NCBI GenBank assembly: GCA_963798855.1
Contig: CAWCUU010000002.1
Location: forward strand, 1,178,001-1,242,000
Direction: 5' to 3'
Source: CAWCUU01 sp963798855
GTDB taxonomy: Bacteria > Gemmatimonadota > Gemmatimonadetes > Longimicrobiales > RSA9
DNA length: 64,000 bases
Shown here: in pieces, positions 17,340 to 26,147 of the stretch
Position numbering within the stretch: position 1 is the stretch's first letter
Layout: each line of letters starts with the position of its first letter
The notes under the pieces: generated by a model
Told to the model about the DNA's origin: nothing
Seen by the model: the letters and a program-made list of their open reading frames with translations, nothing else
The model's database searches: none
Program-made: the position numbers and the translations under genes

Positions 17340-18271
17340 GTGACGGTCCGAGCGTGCCCCTGCGGCACCGCGCGGAGTATGCGCTGTTCCGGGCCGCGAC
17401 CGGGGCGTGCATGGCGCTCGGCTCCCCGGGCGAGTTGCGGGCCGCGGAAAGGATCGGCCGCACGTTCTATCACACGGTGCGGATCCGGCGGGACGTGGTG
17501 CGCGCGAACCTGCGCGCCGCATTCCCGGAGCGCGATGATGCCTGGATCCGCGAGACGGCCGCGGCGAGCTATGCACACATCGCCCGCGAGACGATCGTCG
17601 CGCTGCGCTACAACGAGCTCGGCGCCGACCGCATCCGGGAGACGGCGACGGTCGTCGGGGAGGAGCCGCTGATGGAGGCGGTGCGTGCCGGCGGGGCGGT
17701 GCTCGTCACCGCCCACCTCGGAAACTGGGAGGTGGGGCTGCACGTGATGGCCGTCCGCGGGCTGCCCTCCAGCGCGATCATGCAGCGGCAGAAGAACCGG
17801 CTCTTCGACGCGTTCATCAACACCGGTCGCGGGCGCTTCGGCACCGAGGTGATCGACCGGCGGCACGCGGCCGCCGGCACGATGCGGGCGCTGCGGCGCA
17901 ACCGCGCGGTATATTTCGTAGCCGACCAGAACGCGGGGCGGAACGGAGTCTTCGTCCCGTTCTTCGGCCGGCCGGCGTCGACGCACCGGGGGCCGGCGCT
18001 CCTGGCGCTGCGCTCGGGCGCTCCGCTGTTCGCGGTCTCGATCCGTCGGGTCGCGGACTGGCGCTACGCCATCCGTTTCCAGCGCATACCGGTCCACCGG
18101 GAGACGGACCCCGAGGAGGCGGTTCGCGACGCCACCGCACGCTTCACACGGTGGCTGGAGGACGAGATACGGAAGGCGCCGGAACAGTACTTCTGGCTGC
18201 ACAAGCGGTGGAAGACGCCACCACCGGAGGAACCGGATGCATGGGAGACCGGTACACTATCAACGGTGTGA
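17336..18271 (+). CDS. Lysophospholipid acyltransferase family, LpxL/HtrB-like lipid A acyltransferase
   Basis: Secondary acyltransferase of lipid A, 311 residues, at the inner membrane. The catalytic His-x4-Glu/Asp motif is VLVTAHLGNWEVGLH, followed by the IMQRQKNRLFDAFIN and YFVADQNAGRNGVFVPFFG blocks of LpxL proteins, and near the C-terminus YFWLHKRWKTPP. Overlaps the GT4 stop by four bases. Fits hexa-acyl lipid A synthesis next to the exporter. Confidence 0.87.
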   Translation: MSDGPSVPLRHRAEYALFRAATGACMALGSPGELRAAERIGRTFYHTVRIRRDVVRANLRAAFPERDDAWIRETAAASYAHIARETIVALRYNELGADRIRETATVVGEEPLMEAVRAGGAVLVTAHLGNWEVGLHVMAVRGLPSSAIMQRQKNRLFDAFINTGRGRFGTEVIDRRHAAAGTMRALRRNRAVYFVADQNAGRNGVFVPFFGRPASTHRGPALLALRSGAPLFAVSIRRVADWRYAIRFQRIPVHRETDPEEAVRDATARFTRWLEDEIRKAPEQYFWLHKRWKTPPPEEPDAWETGTLSTV

Positions 18272-18295
18272 CTCCCCGAAAGCACGAAGAAGACC

Positions 18296-19504
18296 GTGAT
18301 CTATATTTGCATTCCATCACACGGCGAAGAGCAGACCATCGGTGTGCTGCTCTGGAAGGTCCGTCAGGTAATGGCGGAATTCCAGCGCGACTACCGTGTT
18401 CTCGTGCTCGATGATGGCTCGACGGACCGGACGCCGTCCGTGCTCGAGCCGTACCTGCGGGTCATGCCGCTGACCGTGCTTCGCCACGAGGGGCGACAGG
18501 GTCACGCACCGTCGCTCGAGCGGCTGCTCCGCGAGGCCGCCGCCCGCGCTCCCTACCCGAAGCGGGACTGCGTCGTCACGCTGCAGGCCGACTTCACGGA
18601 TGATCCCGAGCACATCCCGGATCTGGTGAAGCGCATCGAGGGCGGCATCGACGTCGTCGCCAGCGTGGCGCGGCTGCCCGCCGAGACGCCGCGGACGGTC
18701 CGTTGGGCCAGGGCCATAGCGGCGAGGCTCGCGCGCATGTTCCGGCGCTGGCCGGCGGAGGTGTCGGATCCGCTGTCCGGCTACCGCGCCTATCGTGTGA
18801 TCTGTCTGCGGAAGATGTTCGAGCAGCACGGTGATGCGCCGATCCTTCACGGCGCGACGTGGACCGTGAACGCGCAGCTGCTGCAGCTCGTCGCGCCGGA
18901 GGCGAGGCGCGTGGACGAGATCAATGTGGCGCCGCGCTACGGCTCGCGGCGTCGTGCGAGCCGTCTGCAGCCATCGGCGGCGATCCTCGACTTCGTCCGC
19001 TTTCTGCGCAACGCGCCCGTCGCGCGGCTCGGCTCTCATGCCGAAGTCGAGGAGATGCAGGCGCCGCCGGTCGCTGAGGAGTGGGCCGCGGGCACCGTCC
19101 GCCGGCAGCGCGGCGAGGAGCCCTCTCGTCGGAGGGGGAGCTCCGGCGGCGGAGGTCGGCGCCGACGTCGCTCCGGGACTGCGAGCGAGGCCCAGAAGGC
19201 CGAGGACGAGGGGGCCGTGAAATCGAGCGGAGGAGGCAGCCGCAGCGGTCGGCGTCGCAAGCGCGGCGCACGGCGCAACGGGGCGCCCGAGGAATCCTCG
19301 GACAACTCGCCTGCCTCGACGGTGGCCGCCGCGCCGGAAGAGCAGTCGGCCGCGGCGGCGGATCCGGACCGGCCCCGGCGGCGGCGTCGCCGCTCGAGGC
19401 GTGGCGGCCGTCGTCGCTCCGGCTCCGGCGCTCCCGCGACGGACTCCGGGACGACCGCGGAGACGCCGAGCGGCAACGGCGCGCGTCAGGAGCGGGATCA
19501 ATGA
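18296..19504 (+). CDS. GT2-family glycosyltransferase with a long Arg/Gly/Ser-rich C-terminal tail
   Basis: Residues 1-~230 are a GT-A domain of the polyprenol-phosphate sugar transferase type (VLVLDDGSTDRTPSVLE, LQADFTDDPEHIPDLVKRI, DPLSGYRAYRV). Start is GTG. After ~250 comes about 150 residues of low-complexity, very basic sequence (RRQRGEEPSRRRG, GGGGRRRRRSG, RPRRRRRRSRRGGRR), which no GT2 needs. The tail is likely disordered and could bind nucleic acid, anionic lipid or lipid A phosphates; that is inference. Its stop overlaps the DUF3108 ATG. Confidence 0.82.
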   Translation: MIYICIPSHGEEQTIGVLLWKVRQVMAEFQRDYRVLVLDDGSTDRTPSVLEPYLRVMPLTVLRHEGRQGHAPSLERLLREAAARAPYPKRDCVVTLQADFTDDPEHIPDLVKRIEGGIDVVASVARLPAETPRTVRWARAIAARLARMFRRWPAEVSDPLSGYRAYRVICLRKMFEQHGDAPILHGATWTVNAQLLQLVAPEARRVDEINVAPRYGSRRRASRLQPSAAILDFVRFLRNAPVARLGSHAEVEEMQAPPVAEEWAAGTVRRQRGEEPSRRRGSSGGGGRRRRRSGTASEAQKAEDEGAVKSSGGGSRSGRRRKRGARRNGAPEESSDNSPASTVAAAPEEQSAAAADPDRPRRRRRRSRRGGRRRSGSGAPATDSGTTAETPSGNGARQERDQ

Positions 19505-20283
19505 GCGGGCTCCGACTGCTGCCGCTGCTCGCGATCGCCGCGACGGTGGTGTCGCTTCCCGGCCACGCGCAGGAGGGGCGCGGGGCGCCACCCGACACCG
19601 CGGCCGAGGGCGAGGTCATGACGTACGACGTCAGCCTGAGCCCGTTCGGCCGCGTCGGGAGGGGCGCGCTGAAGGTGATGGGGCTCGACACGGTGAGAGG
19701 CATCGCCGCGTACCGGCTGCGCATGGACATCGTCGGTGGCGTGCTGTTCGCTAAGGTGGACGACCGGATGGAGTCCTGGGTCGACCGCGCCGACTTCCAG
19801 TCGGTGCGCTTCCACCAGGACCAGCACGAAGTCAACTACAAGCGGAAGCGCACGCTGGACTTCTATCCGGATTCCATGCGCTGGGTCTCGGACCGCGGCA
19901 AGAGCGGCGAGCTGGGCAGCGATCGGCCGCTGGACGACGTCTCGTTCCTATACTACGCGCGGCTGCTGCCGCTCGAGGTCGGCGAGACGTACACGCTGAA
20001 CCGCTACTTTGCGCCGGACGGCAACCCGGTCACGCTGAAGGTGCTGCGCCGCGAGACGATCAATGTCCCCGCCGGCCGCTTCGAGACGCTGGTGATCCAG
20101 CCGATCATCCGCACCGACGGCCTGTTCGCCGAAGGCGGCAAGGCCGAGCTCTACCTCACCGACGACGACCGTCGCATCCTGGTCCAGCTGAAGTCCGACG
20201 TGCCCGTGCTCGGCAGCCTGAATCTCAAGCTGACCGGCTACATGCCGGGCGAGCGGCCCCGGCAGCTCGGCGACTCCCATTAG
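19501..20283 (+). CDS. DUF3108 domain protein, exported
   Basis: A 260-residue periplasmic protein: signal peptide (MSGLRLLPLLAIAATVVSLPGHAQ cut after GHA), then the DUF3108 beta-barrel-like domain with MTYDVSLSPFGRVGRGALKV, VDRADFQSVRFHQDQHEVNY, SFLYYARLLPLEVGETYTL and VPAGRFETLVIQP. The family is often found next to envelope biogenesis genes; its role is unknown. ATGA overlap with the GT2 gene ties it to the LPS operon. Confidence 0.82.
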   Translation: MSGLRLLPLLAIAATVVSLPGHAQEGRGAPPDTAAEGEVMTYDVSLSPFGRVGRGALKVMGLDTVRGIAAYRLRMDIVGGVLFAKVDDRMESWVDRADFQSVRFHQDQHEVNYKRKRTLDFYPDSMRWVSDRGKSGELGSDRPLDDVSFLYYARLLPLEVGETYTLNRYFAPDGNPVTLKVLRRETINVPAGRFETLVIQPIIRTDGLFAEGGKAELYLTDDDRRILVQLKSDVPVLGSLNLKLTGYMPGERPRQLGDSH

Positions 20284-20301
20284 CGACACTGCCGCCACCT
20301 C

Positions 20302-21348
20302 ATGAGCGAGCGCCCGCGCGAGATCGATCCGCAGGAAATCCGGACGGTCCCCGTCGCGGCCCGTTCCAACAAGGTGACCGCGCGAGAGTTCGCCCGCCCG
20401 CCCGGAGCCGACCGCTCCTTTCTCGCGTTCCTCGACTCGCTGCCCGACCTCCTGCAGGCGCGCAGCTTCCTCGCCGTCGCCAATGCGCTCGCCGCGACCG
20501 CGCGGGCGAACGGGCCGCGGGGGGAGCTCGCCAGTGAACGAGCCGGTGAGCCGCCGGACAATGTCGCCGACCGCGCCACGGCTCGCGTGCAGCGGGCCGG
20601 CGTCTGCATGCTCGGCGGCCACATCGTGAAGACCGGGCTCGCGCCGGTGCTCATCGAGCTCATGCGCGTCGGCGCGATCACACACCTCGCCTCGAACGGC
20701 TCCGCGGTCATTCACGACTACGAGATGGCCCGCTTCGGCGGCACCTCCGAGGACGTCGAGGCGGGGCTCGCCAATGGCTCGTTCGGCATGGCCGAGGAGA
20801 CAGGGCGCGGCATGAACGAGGCGATCGCACGCGGAATGGCGGAGGGGCGGGGGCTCGGTGAGGCGCTGGGTCGCGACCTGGCCGGGAGAAACGACCTGGC
20901 GCGACCCGAGCTGTCACTGCTGCTGGCCGCGCGGCGCCTCGGGATCGGCTTCACGGTGCACGCCGCGATCGGCGCCGAGATCACGCACCAGCACCCGTCC
21001 GCGGATGGCGCGGCGATCGGCGCGACCAGCATGACCGACTTCCGCCGTCTTGCCGCGCACCTCGAGCACCTCGAGGATGGCGTCGTGCTCAACTTCGGCT
21101 CGGCCGTCATCATGCCCGAGGTCTTCCTGAAGGCGCTCACGGTGTGCCGCAACATCCACGACGGGCGACCGCGCGCGTTCACCGCCGCCGACTTCGACAT
21201 GAACCGTCACTACCGGCCGCGCGTCAACGTCGTCGAGCGCCCGACGCGCAGCGGCGGCGGGCACGGCTATCAGATCACCGGCCACCACGAGATCATGGTG
21301 CCCCTGCTCGCGTGGGCCGTGCTGGAGCGGCTGCGGAAGGACCCGTGA
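20302..21348 (+). CDS. Deoxyhypusine synthase-like protein
   Basis: 348-residue Rossmann-like protein resembling the deoxyhypusine/homospermidine synthase family: GGHIVKTGLAPVLIELMRVG, HLASNGSAVIHDYEMARFGGTSEDVE, VHAAIGAEITHQHPSADG, NFGSAVIMPEVFLKALT. These match the NAD-binding portions; I cannot point to the catalytic lysine with certainty. Bacteria lack hypusine, so a polyamine or another NAD-linked reaction is more likely. It follows the LPS operon by 18 bases, on the same strand. Confidence 0.6.
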   Translation: MSERPREIDPQEIRTVPVAARSNKVTAREFARPPGADRSFLAFLDSLPDLLQARSFLAVANALAATARANGPRGELASERAGEPPDNVADRATARVQRAGVCMLGGHIVKTGLAPVLIELMRVGAITHLASNGSAVIHDYEMARFGGTSEDVEAGLANGSFGMAEETGRGMNEAIARGMAEGRGLGEALGRDLAGRNDLARPELSLLLAARRLGIGFTVHAAIGAEITHQHPSADGAAIGATSMTDFRRLAAHLEHLEDGVVLNFGSAVIMPEVFLKALTVCRNIHDGRPRAFTAADFDMNRHYRPRVNVVERPTRSGGGHGYQITGHHEIMVPLLAWAVLERLRKDP

Positions 21349-21805
21349 GCGGCGCCGTGGCCTGGGTGGGGACTCGCTCGCCGGTCGACTCTCGATGCGC
21401 GGCCGCTCGCGAGCCTCTCGGCTCCGAGATCTCACGCCCACGCCCGCGAGAGGCAGGACCGTTTCGTGGCCTGCGCTCGCCGCCCTCGCGCCACCGCGCC
21501 GAGCGAGACTCCGCCGCCTTTTCCGCCGCGGCCGCCCGTCCGATGAGGTATCCGATCGGCACCGCCATCAGCGCCGCGGCGAGGCCGCTGCCGAGCGTGC
21601 TCGTTCCGCTGCGCAACCGACCCGCGACATAGCCCGCCGGAAGCGCGACCAGCGCCGCACCCGCCGCCGCGATCCGCGGCGCGTAGGCATGCTTCATGTC
21701 CCAACGAGCCTTCGCCAGCTTCAGCGCCTTGCCCGGGTGCTTCACCGCGAACGTCAGCTTCGGCGCCTTGATGTAGCTGTAGAGCTCGAGCGTGGATCCG
21801 ATCAT
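21293..21805 (-). CDS. Hypothetical membrane-associated protein
   Basis: Unrecognised. From ATG 21805 it has a basic N-terminus (YIKAPKLTFAVKHPGKALKLAKARWDMKHAYAPR), two adjacent hydrophobic segments (AAAGAALVALPAGYVAGRL, GLAAALMAVPIGYLIGRAA), then a charged Arg-rich tail. The tail overlaps the end of the deoxyhypusine synthase-like gene by 56 bases in the opposite direction, so the last part may be an extended, non-selected tail. Two further ATGs upstream are possible starts. Confidence 0.55.
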   Translation of the reverse strand: MIGSTLELYSYIKAPKLTFAVKHPGKALKLAKARWDMKHAYAPRIAAAGAALVALPAGYVAGRLRSGTSTLGSGLAAALMAVPIGYLIGRAAAAEKAAESRSARWREGGERRPRNGPASRGRGREISEPRGSRAAAHRESTGERVPTQATAPLTGPSAAAPARPTRAGAP

Positions 21806-21924
21806 CGCTGCCTCCTTCATCCGGGAACGGTGGATAATCGAAGTGCAAGGCACGTGCTAGGATGGCGCCGCAGAATTCTCGATCGGGCCGTGCGGAGCAA
21901 CCGCCCGGGTCCGAACGACGGCGT

Positions 21925-22077
21925 CTAGACGACGATCCCGAAGAACCAGAGGACGAGCAGGATCAGACCCACCACCACGAGCACGTGGATCAGACAGCCC
22001 GCGACCCGAAACACCAGGAATCCGAGCACCCATGCGATGAGCAACAGAATCCCGATCCAAAGCAGCAGCGTGGCCAT
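21925..22077 (-). CDS. Lmo0937-like very small membrane protein
   Basis: A 50-residue protein made almost entirely of two hydrophobic helices (LLLWIGILLLIAWVLGFLVF and HVLVVVGLILLVLWFFGIVV) joined by a short RVAGCLI turn, matching the widespread lmo0937/DUF5670 type. A GGAGG sits just upstream of ATG 22077. Function unknown; in other bacteria such genes are often stress-linked. Confidence 0.85.
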   Translation of the reverse strand: MATLLLWIGILLLIAWVLGFLVFRVAGCLIHVLVVVGLILLVLWFFGIVV

Positions 22078-22472
22078 TCCACCTCCGTTTACGTGTTGGC
22101 CGTTCGGGGGGCGAGGGCTTGCAAGGAGTCTGCCCGAAGCGAAGGGGATGCGGGGGCGGGTGGGGCTTCGGTTCGCGACGCGTCTTCAACTCCCGCTCGG
22201 CGTTCCCCGGGGTCCGGTCGGGGACTTTGGGGCGCCGTGGGGCTTCAACTCTTCGTCGGCATTTGGCAAGCAGCGAGTGGGGGGTGCGCTCCTCCACCCC
22301 CCAATGGCCCCCAAGCCGGCGCTGAGGGCCCGCCTTGACCGGAGGGTTCGAGGCGGCGCATGGCCCGGCCTACGTGACGTCGCGATCCCTTGACAGTCCA
22401 GGTGCTTCCGCTAGCTTTTTCGCTCCTGGGATCGGCGCGGTGCCGAGCGGGTTCGGTGTGATCGCGCCGTCT
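22078..22472. other. Non-coding stretch before the tandem repeats
   Basis: No ORF with protein-like composition on either strand. The only signal seen is a promoter-like pair at 22390-22417. GC-skewed sequence with short repeats of GGGGCTTC(A/G). Confidence 0.5.
22390..22417 (+). promoter_or_regulatory. Candidate sigma-70 promoter reading into the repeats and tRNAs
   Basis: A perfect TTGACA (22390-22395) is followed after about 16 bases by TAGCTT, a fair -10. There is no gene until the tandem repeat and tRNA-Glu downstream, so it may drive that transcript. Confidence 0.4.
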
Positions 22473-22928
22473 GGAGTGGGTCTCGCTCGCGGTTCGGGGG
22501 CGTGCCGCTCGTGCGGCACGCCCGAGCGCGGTCGGCACGCCCGAGCCGCGGTGGAAGCGCTCCGCGCGGGTCCGCTGCCGCCGCGACCGAAGCTTGTTCG
22601 GAAGGACCGCGCCGGGAGAGGCCCTCGTTGGCCTCGAGGAGCACATGCGGTCGGACGGGGCGGGTGCCTGGATCCGTGTGGAGTGGGGTCTCGCTCGCGG
22701 TTCGGGGGCGTGCCGCTCGTGCGGCACGCCCGAGCCCGCGGTGGAAGCGCTCCGGCGCGGGTCCGCTGCCGCCGCGACCGAAGCTTGTTCGGAAGGACCG
22801 CGCCGGGAGAGGCCCTCGTTGGCCTCGAGGAGCACATGCGGTCGGACGGGGCGGGTGCCTGGATCCGTGTGGAGTGGGTCTCGCTCGCGGTTCGGGGGCG
22901 TGCCGCTCGTGCGGCACGCCCGAGCCCG
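22473..22928 (+). repeat. Three-copy tandem repeat (units of about 207 and 191 bp plus a partial third) with perfect hairpins
   Basis: Copies begin at 22473, 22680 and 22871 with GGAGTGGG(G)TCTCGCTCGC. Each carries GGGCGTGCCGC-TCGT-GCGGCACGCCC, an 11-bp perfect stem with a 4-base loop. Units 1 and 2 are nearly identical over ~190 bases; unit 1 has a small internal duplication of CGGCACGCCCGAGC. The third copy stops after the hairpin, 55 bases before tRNA-Glu. No T-run follows the hairpins. Frames are open through it on both strands but their composition only mirrors the repeat. Confidence 0.9.
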
Positions 22929-22983
22929 CGGAAACATCGTCGTCTGGGGTGGGTAGGTGGGTGGGAGGGCGAGACGCCGAGAC

Positions 22984-23057
22984 GCCCCCATCGTCTAGTG
23001 GCCTAGGACATTCTGGTTCTCAGCCAGAAAACCGGGGTTCGATTCCCCGTGGGGGTA
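22984..23057 (+). tRNA. tRNA-Glu (anticodon CUC)
   Basis: Cloverleaf: acceptor GCCCCCA pairs with TGGGGGT (one G-U), D arm GTCT...GGAC, anticodon stem TCTGG/CCAGA with loop TTCTCAG (CTC), T arm CGGGG-TTCGATT-CCCCG, discriminator A. CCA is not encoded. Confidence 0.95.
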
Positions 23058-23110
23058 TTCGCCCCGCCCAGCTTCCACATGCGTGCGGCGCCCATACGTC
23101 CTCCGCGCAG

Positions 23111-23134
23111 GCGTGCGGCGCGAAAGCCGCACGC
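23111..23134 (+). terminator. Hairpin downstream of tRNA-Glu
   Basis: Perfect 9-bp stem GCGTGCGGC / GCCGCACGC around a GCGAAA loop. No T-run follows, so it may be a processing or protective stem and not a true intrinsic terminator. Confidence 0.4.
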
Positions 23135-23207
23135 GGTCGGATGAGGGAACCGGATCGACGCCGAGGGCGGCAACCTCCCGATTTCACTGGAGTGTCTTGA
23201 AGGATCC

Positions 23208-23281
<74 letters not shown>

Positions 23282-23282
23282 T

Positions 23283-23324
23283 AAACGCCGTAAGTCGTTG
23301 CAATACAGCGACTTACGGCGTTTT
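23283..23324 (+). terminator. Intrinsic terminator after tRNA-Val
   Basis: Perfect 15-bp inverted repeat AAACGCCGTAAGTCG / CGACTTACGGCGTTT around an 11-base loop, ending in TTTT. Confidence 0.8.
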
Positions 23325-23526
23325 GCATCCTTTTGTATCCTTCGCGGCTGACACGGGCGCCTCCGCCACAGGCCAAGGCCAACGCAGTGGTGCATTCCGG
23401 CTGGCCGATGATCGACGAGATGGTCTCCATCCTCCGCCCTCGTCCGGAGACCAAAAATCCGTTGTGCGACAATGACTCCGGAGGGTGCTGTTCACTTCCT
23501 CCGTAACACCCCGCCCACATCCTCCG

Positions 23527-24048
23527 TCATCCGACAGGCACCATCGCGAAGTCGAGCGCGGCCATGGGCTCGTGCGCGTCTCCCCTCCCAGCCTCTGCAA
23601 GGCGGAGCCGGAGAGGCGTGCACCACCGCGCCGCCCCCACGCCTGCGACCCGCGCCATCCACTCCGCCTCGGTGCGGAGGAAGTCCGGGTGCCAGCCCGT
23701 GATACGCCGCTCCCGGTTCTCGATCCGCCCCGCTCCTCGATCCTGAGGGTCGACTTGCCGGCCTCCGACTGGAACCTCAGGAACATCACTGCCGCCTCCC
23801 GCACCGCTCAGCCGTCGCCCGCCTGTACCGCCCGGCCTCCCCGCCGTCTGCCGGATATAGCCGCGGGCGGAGCCGTTCGCCACGTTATAGAGCCGAAACT
23901 TCCCCTCCTCCGCGCTCGGCCCGATCAGCAGCTCGTTCGCCGGCGTCCGGTACCCCCTGTACGGTTCCCGCGCCGCCTCCTTCCCGCACGCAGCCATGCG
24001 CACGGCCAGGGCCACGATCACTGCGCCGAACAGCAGTCGCATCTCCAT
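23527..24048 (-). CDS. Hypothetical lipoprotein, possibly frameshifted
   Basis: Starts with a lipoprotein-like signal (MRLLFGAVIVALAVRMAAC) and a mature part beginning GKEAAREPYRGYRTPANELLIG and continuing KFRLYNVANGSARGYIRQ. The later part of the frame is partly Gly/Arg-rich, while another frame over 23730-23790 reads VMFLRFQSEAGKSTLRIEER; the original frame then becomes protein-like again (ITGWHPDFLRTEAEWMARV). Two compensating frameshifts are possible. No family recognised. It lies just inside the first att-bounded stretch. Confidence 0.45.
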   Translation of the reverse strand: MEMRLLFGAVIVALAVRMAACGKEAAREPYRGYRTPANELLIGPSAEEGKFRLYNVANGSARGYIRQTAGRPGGTGGRRLSGAGGGSDVPEVPVGGRQVDPQDRGAGRIENRERRITGWHPDFLRTEAEWMARVAGVGAARWCTPLRLRLAEAGRGDAHEPMAALDFAMVPVG

Positions 24049-24269
24049 GGATCGCCTCCTGTGAGCGTGCTATACACGCACCCACGTCGGCCTCGGGCGG
24101 GAGGCTCCAGGAGACAAGGGCCGGTCCGGGGTCTGCCATCGGAAGATGTCGAGCATTCACCCGGAACAATCCGTCAGCAACCCGACGCAGTTCGTCTGGC
24201 TGTTTCGGTGGACCGGAACACGTGTATAATGGGCGGGAGTACCTTCTTCCTGCATGTGCGGACGGCGCC

Positions 24270-26147
24270 ATGAGCGAGCCTTCCCTCCCTCCGACTCCAC
24301 CGGAACGGTCGGCCGAGCCGGACCCCACGACGGCGGCACCGGCGACCACGACGGCACCGGAGACCGGGGCGGCACCGGACTTCCTCGCGGCACTGAAGCG
24401 GCGGCAGCTGGTGCTGTGGACCGCCACGTACCTGGCGGGCGCGTGGGCGGTCCTGGAGTTCACGGGTTTCCTTGCCGATCAGTACGGCTGGCCCGCCGAG
24501 GTGGTCAACGTCATCCTCCTCTTCCTTGCCCTCGGGCTGGTGGCCACCGTCATTCTGGCGTGGAACCACGGGGAGCGGGGTCGCCAGAGGGCGACGCCCG
24601 TGGAGGTCGTCGCTCTCGCGGGGCTGGTCCTGGCTGGCGGGGTGGGCGCGGCCTTCGTCGCCCGCTACTCGCCTGCGGGTCCGCGGATGCAGCGGCTCGC
24701 CATCCTGCCGCTGGCGGACCTCACGGGTGACGCCGGGCAGGAGTACCTGACGGAGGGCGTGCACGAGGCGCTCATCTCGGAGCTCGGGCAGCTGGGGCTG
24801 TCCATCACGGCCCGGTCGACCATGGTGCAATACCGGGACACGGAGGAGCCGATCCGCCAGATCGCCCGCGAACTGGGCGTGGACGGGGTGGTGGAGGGCG
24901 CGGTGTTCCGGGCCGGGGACAGCCTCGAGATCACGGTCCGGCTGTACGACGACGACGAGGACGAGGTCTGGTCGGGTGCCTTCCAGGGCGGCCTGGCCGA
25001 CATCCTGACGCTCTACCGCGGCTTCGCCCGGGCCATCGCGGAGCAGATCCGGCTGAGCTTGAGCCCGGAAGCGGACGCGCGCCTGCGCCGGACTCCCGTG
25101 GTCGATCCCGGCGTCTACGAGACCTACCTCCGGGGGATGCAGCTCGTGAACATCCGGACCACCCGCGCCGAGGCCGACAGCGCGGTGGCGCTCCTGAGCC
25201 GGGCCGTGGCGGAGAACCCGGGCGACGCCCGGGCCTACGCCGGACTCGCCGCCGTCTACGCCAACCTCGGCCACGGCTTCGACCCGCCGCCGGGGGTCTG
25301 GCCCCGGGCCCGGGCGGCGGCCGAGCGGGCCATCCGTCTCGACTCCACGCTGGCCGACGGGTGGGCTGCGCTCGCCGACTACAAGGCGTACTCCCAGCGG
25401 GACTGGGCGGGGGCGGAACGGGCGTTCCGGCGCGCCAACGATCTCAATCCGAGCCTCGCCATGAACCACTACCACTACGCGTGGTTCCTGGGGCTGTTCG
25501 GTCGGGTGGACGAGGCCATCTCTGAGCACCGCCGGGCGCAGGACCTGGATCCGCTCACGCCGTTCCACTCGACCTGGGCCCCGGCCCTCCACTGGTTCGA
25601 CCGGGACTATCAGCGGGCGCTGGAGGAGGCACGGGAAGTGCGCGAGCGCTATCCCGACGGCGTTGTCGCCAACTACGTTCTGGGGGAGAGCGCGATCCGG
25701 CTGGGGCGGGTGGACGAGGCGATCGCCGCCCATGAGCGCATGGCCCACCGCGCGCCCGCGTGGAACTGCTACCTGGGCCGGACCTATGCCCGCGCGGGGC
25801 GAGCGGCGGACGCGGTCCGGATCCTCCGCGACATCGAGGAGCAGCCGGTCACCCCCTGGAACGCCCTCTGCCTCGCCCACCTCCATGCCGCGCTCGGCAA
25901 CCGCGACGCGGCCCTCCGCTGGCTCGCCTACGAGGAGCCCCACGCCTGGGTGGCCGGGATGGCGACCCAGTTCGAGCCGGAGTGGGACAGCTACCTGAAG
26001 GACCCGCGCTACCAGGCCCTGTTGAAACGGATGAATCTCCGCTACGGCCCGGGCGACGCCGCCCCTGTTCCCCTGCCCATCGTGGCCCCGCCGCTCCCGG
26101 ACGCCCGAGACCTCTTCACTGCCGAGCGGGAGGAGGCCGAGGGGTAG
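24270..26147 (+). CDS. TolB-like/TPR membrane protein
   Basis: 625 residues from ATG 24270. After a Pro/Thr-rich start come the motif DFLAALKRRQLVLWTATYLAGAWAV and three hydrophobic segments to ~130, then a TolB N-terminal-like domain (AILPLADLTGDAGQEYLTEGVHEALISEL, VDGVVEGAVFRAGD), then about eight TPR units (AVALLSRAVAENPGDARAYAGLAAVYANLG; NDLNPSLAMNHYHYAWFLGLFGRVDEAI). This layout, often with a DNA-binding or adenylate cyclase domain in other members, is multiplied in Gemmatimonadota and Acidobacteriota; here the effector domain is absent. Role: likely a membrane scaffold or sensor. Ends DPRYQALLKRMNL, the usual C-terminal signature. Confidence 0.85.
   Translation: MSEPSLPPTPPERSAEPDPTTAAPATTTAPETGAAPDFLAALKRRQLVLWTATYLAGAWAVLEFTGFLADQYGWPAEVVNVILLFLALGLVATVILAWNHGERGRQRATPVEVVALAGLVLAGGVGAAFVARYSPAGPRMQRLAILPLADLTGDAGQEYLTEGVHEALISELGQLGLSITARSTMVQYRDTEEPIRQIARELGVDGVVEGAVFRAGDSLEITVRLYDDDEDEVWSGAFQGGLADILTLYRGFARAIAEQIRLSLSPEADARLRRTPVVDPGVYETYLRGMQLVNIRTTRAEADSAVALLSRAVAENPGDARAYAGLAAVYANLGHGFDPPPGVWPRARAAAERAIRLDSTLADGWAALADYKAYSQRDWAGAERAFRRANDLNPSLAMNHYHYAWFLGLFGRVDEAISEHRRAQDLDPLTPFHSTWAPALHWFDRDYQRALEEAREVRERYPDGVVANYVLGESAIRLGRVDEAIAAHERMAHRAPAWNCYLGRTYARAGRAADAVRILRDIEEQPVTPWNALCLAHLHAALGNRDAALRWLAYEEPHAWVAGMATQFEPEWDSYLKDPRYQALLKRMNLRYGPGDAAPVPLPIVAPPLPDARDLFTAEREEAEG

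Noticed and set aside
22473..22928. CRISPR array
   Set aside because: Units are ~200 bp with no short repeat/spacer alternation and no cas genes nearby.
22245..22991. Long open frames across the tandem repeat on both strands
   Set aside because: They only translate the repeat unit, have no start signal and end in the tRNA region.
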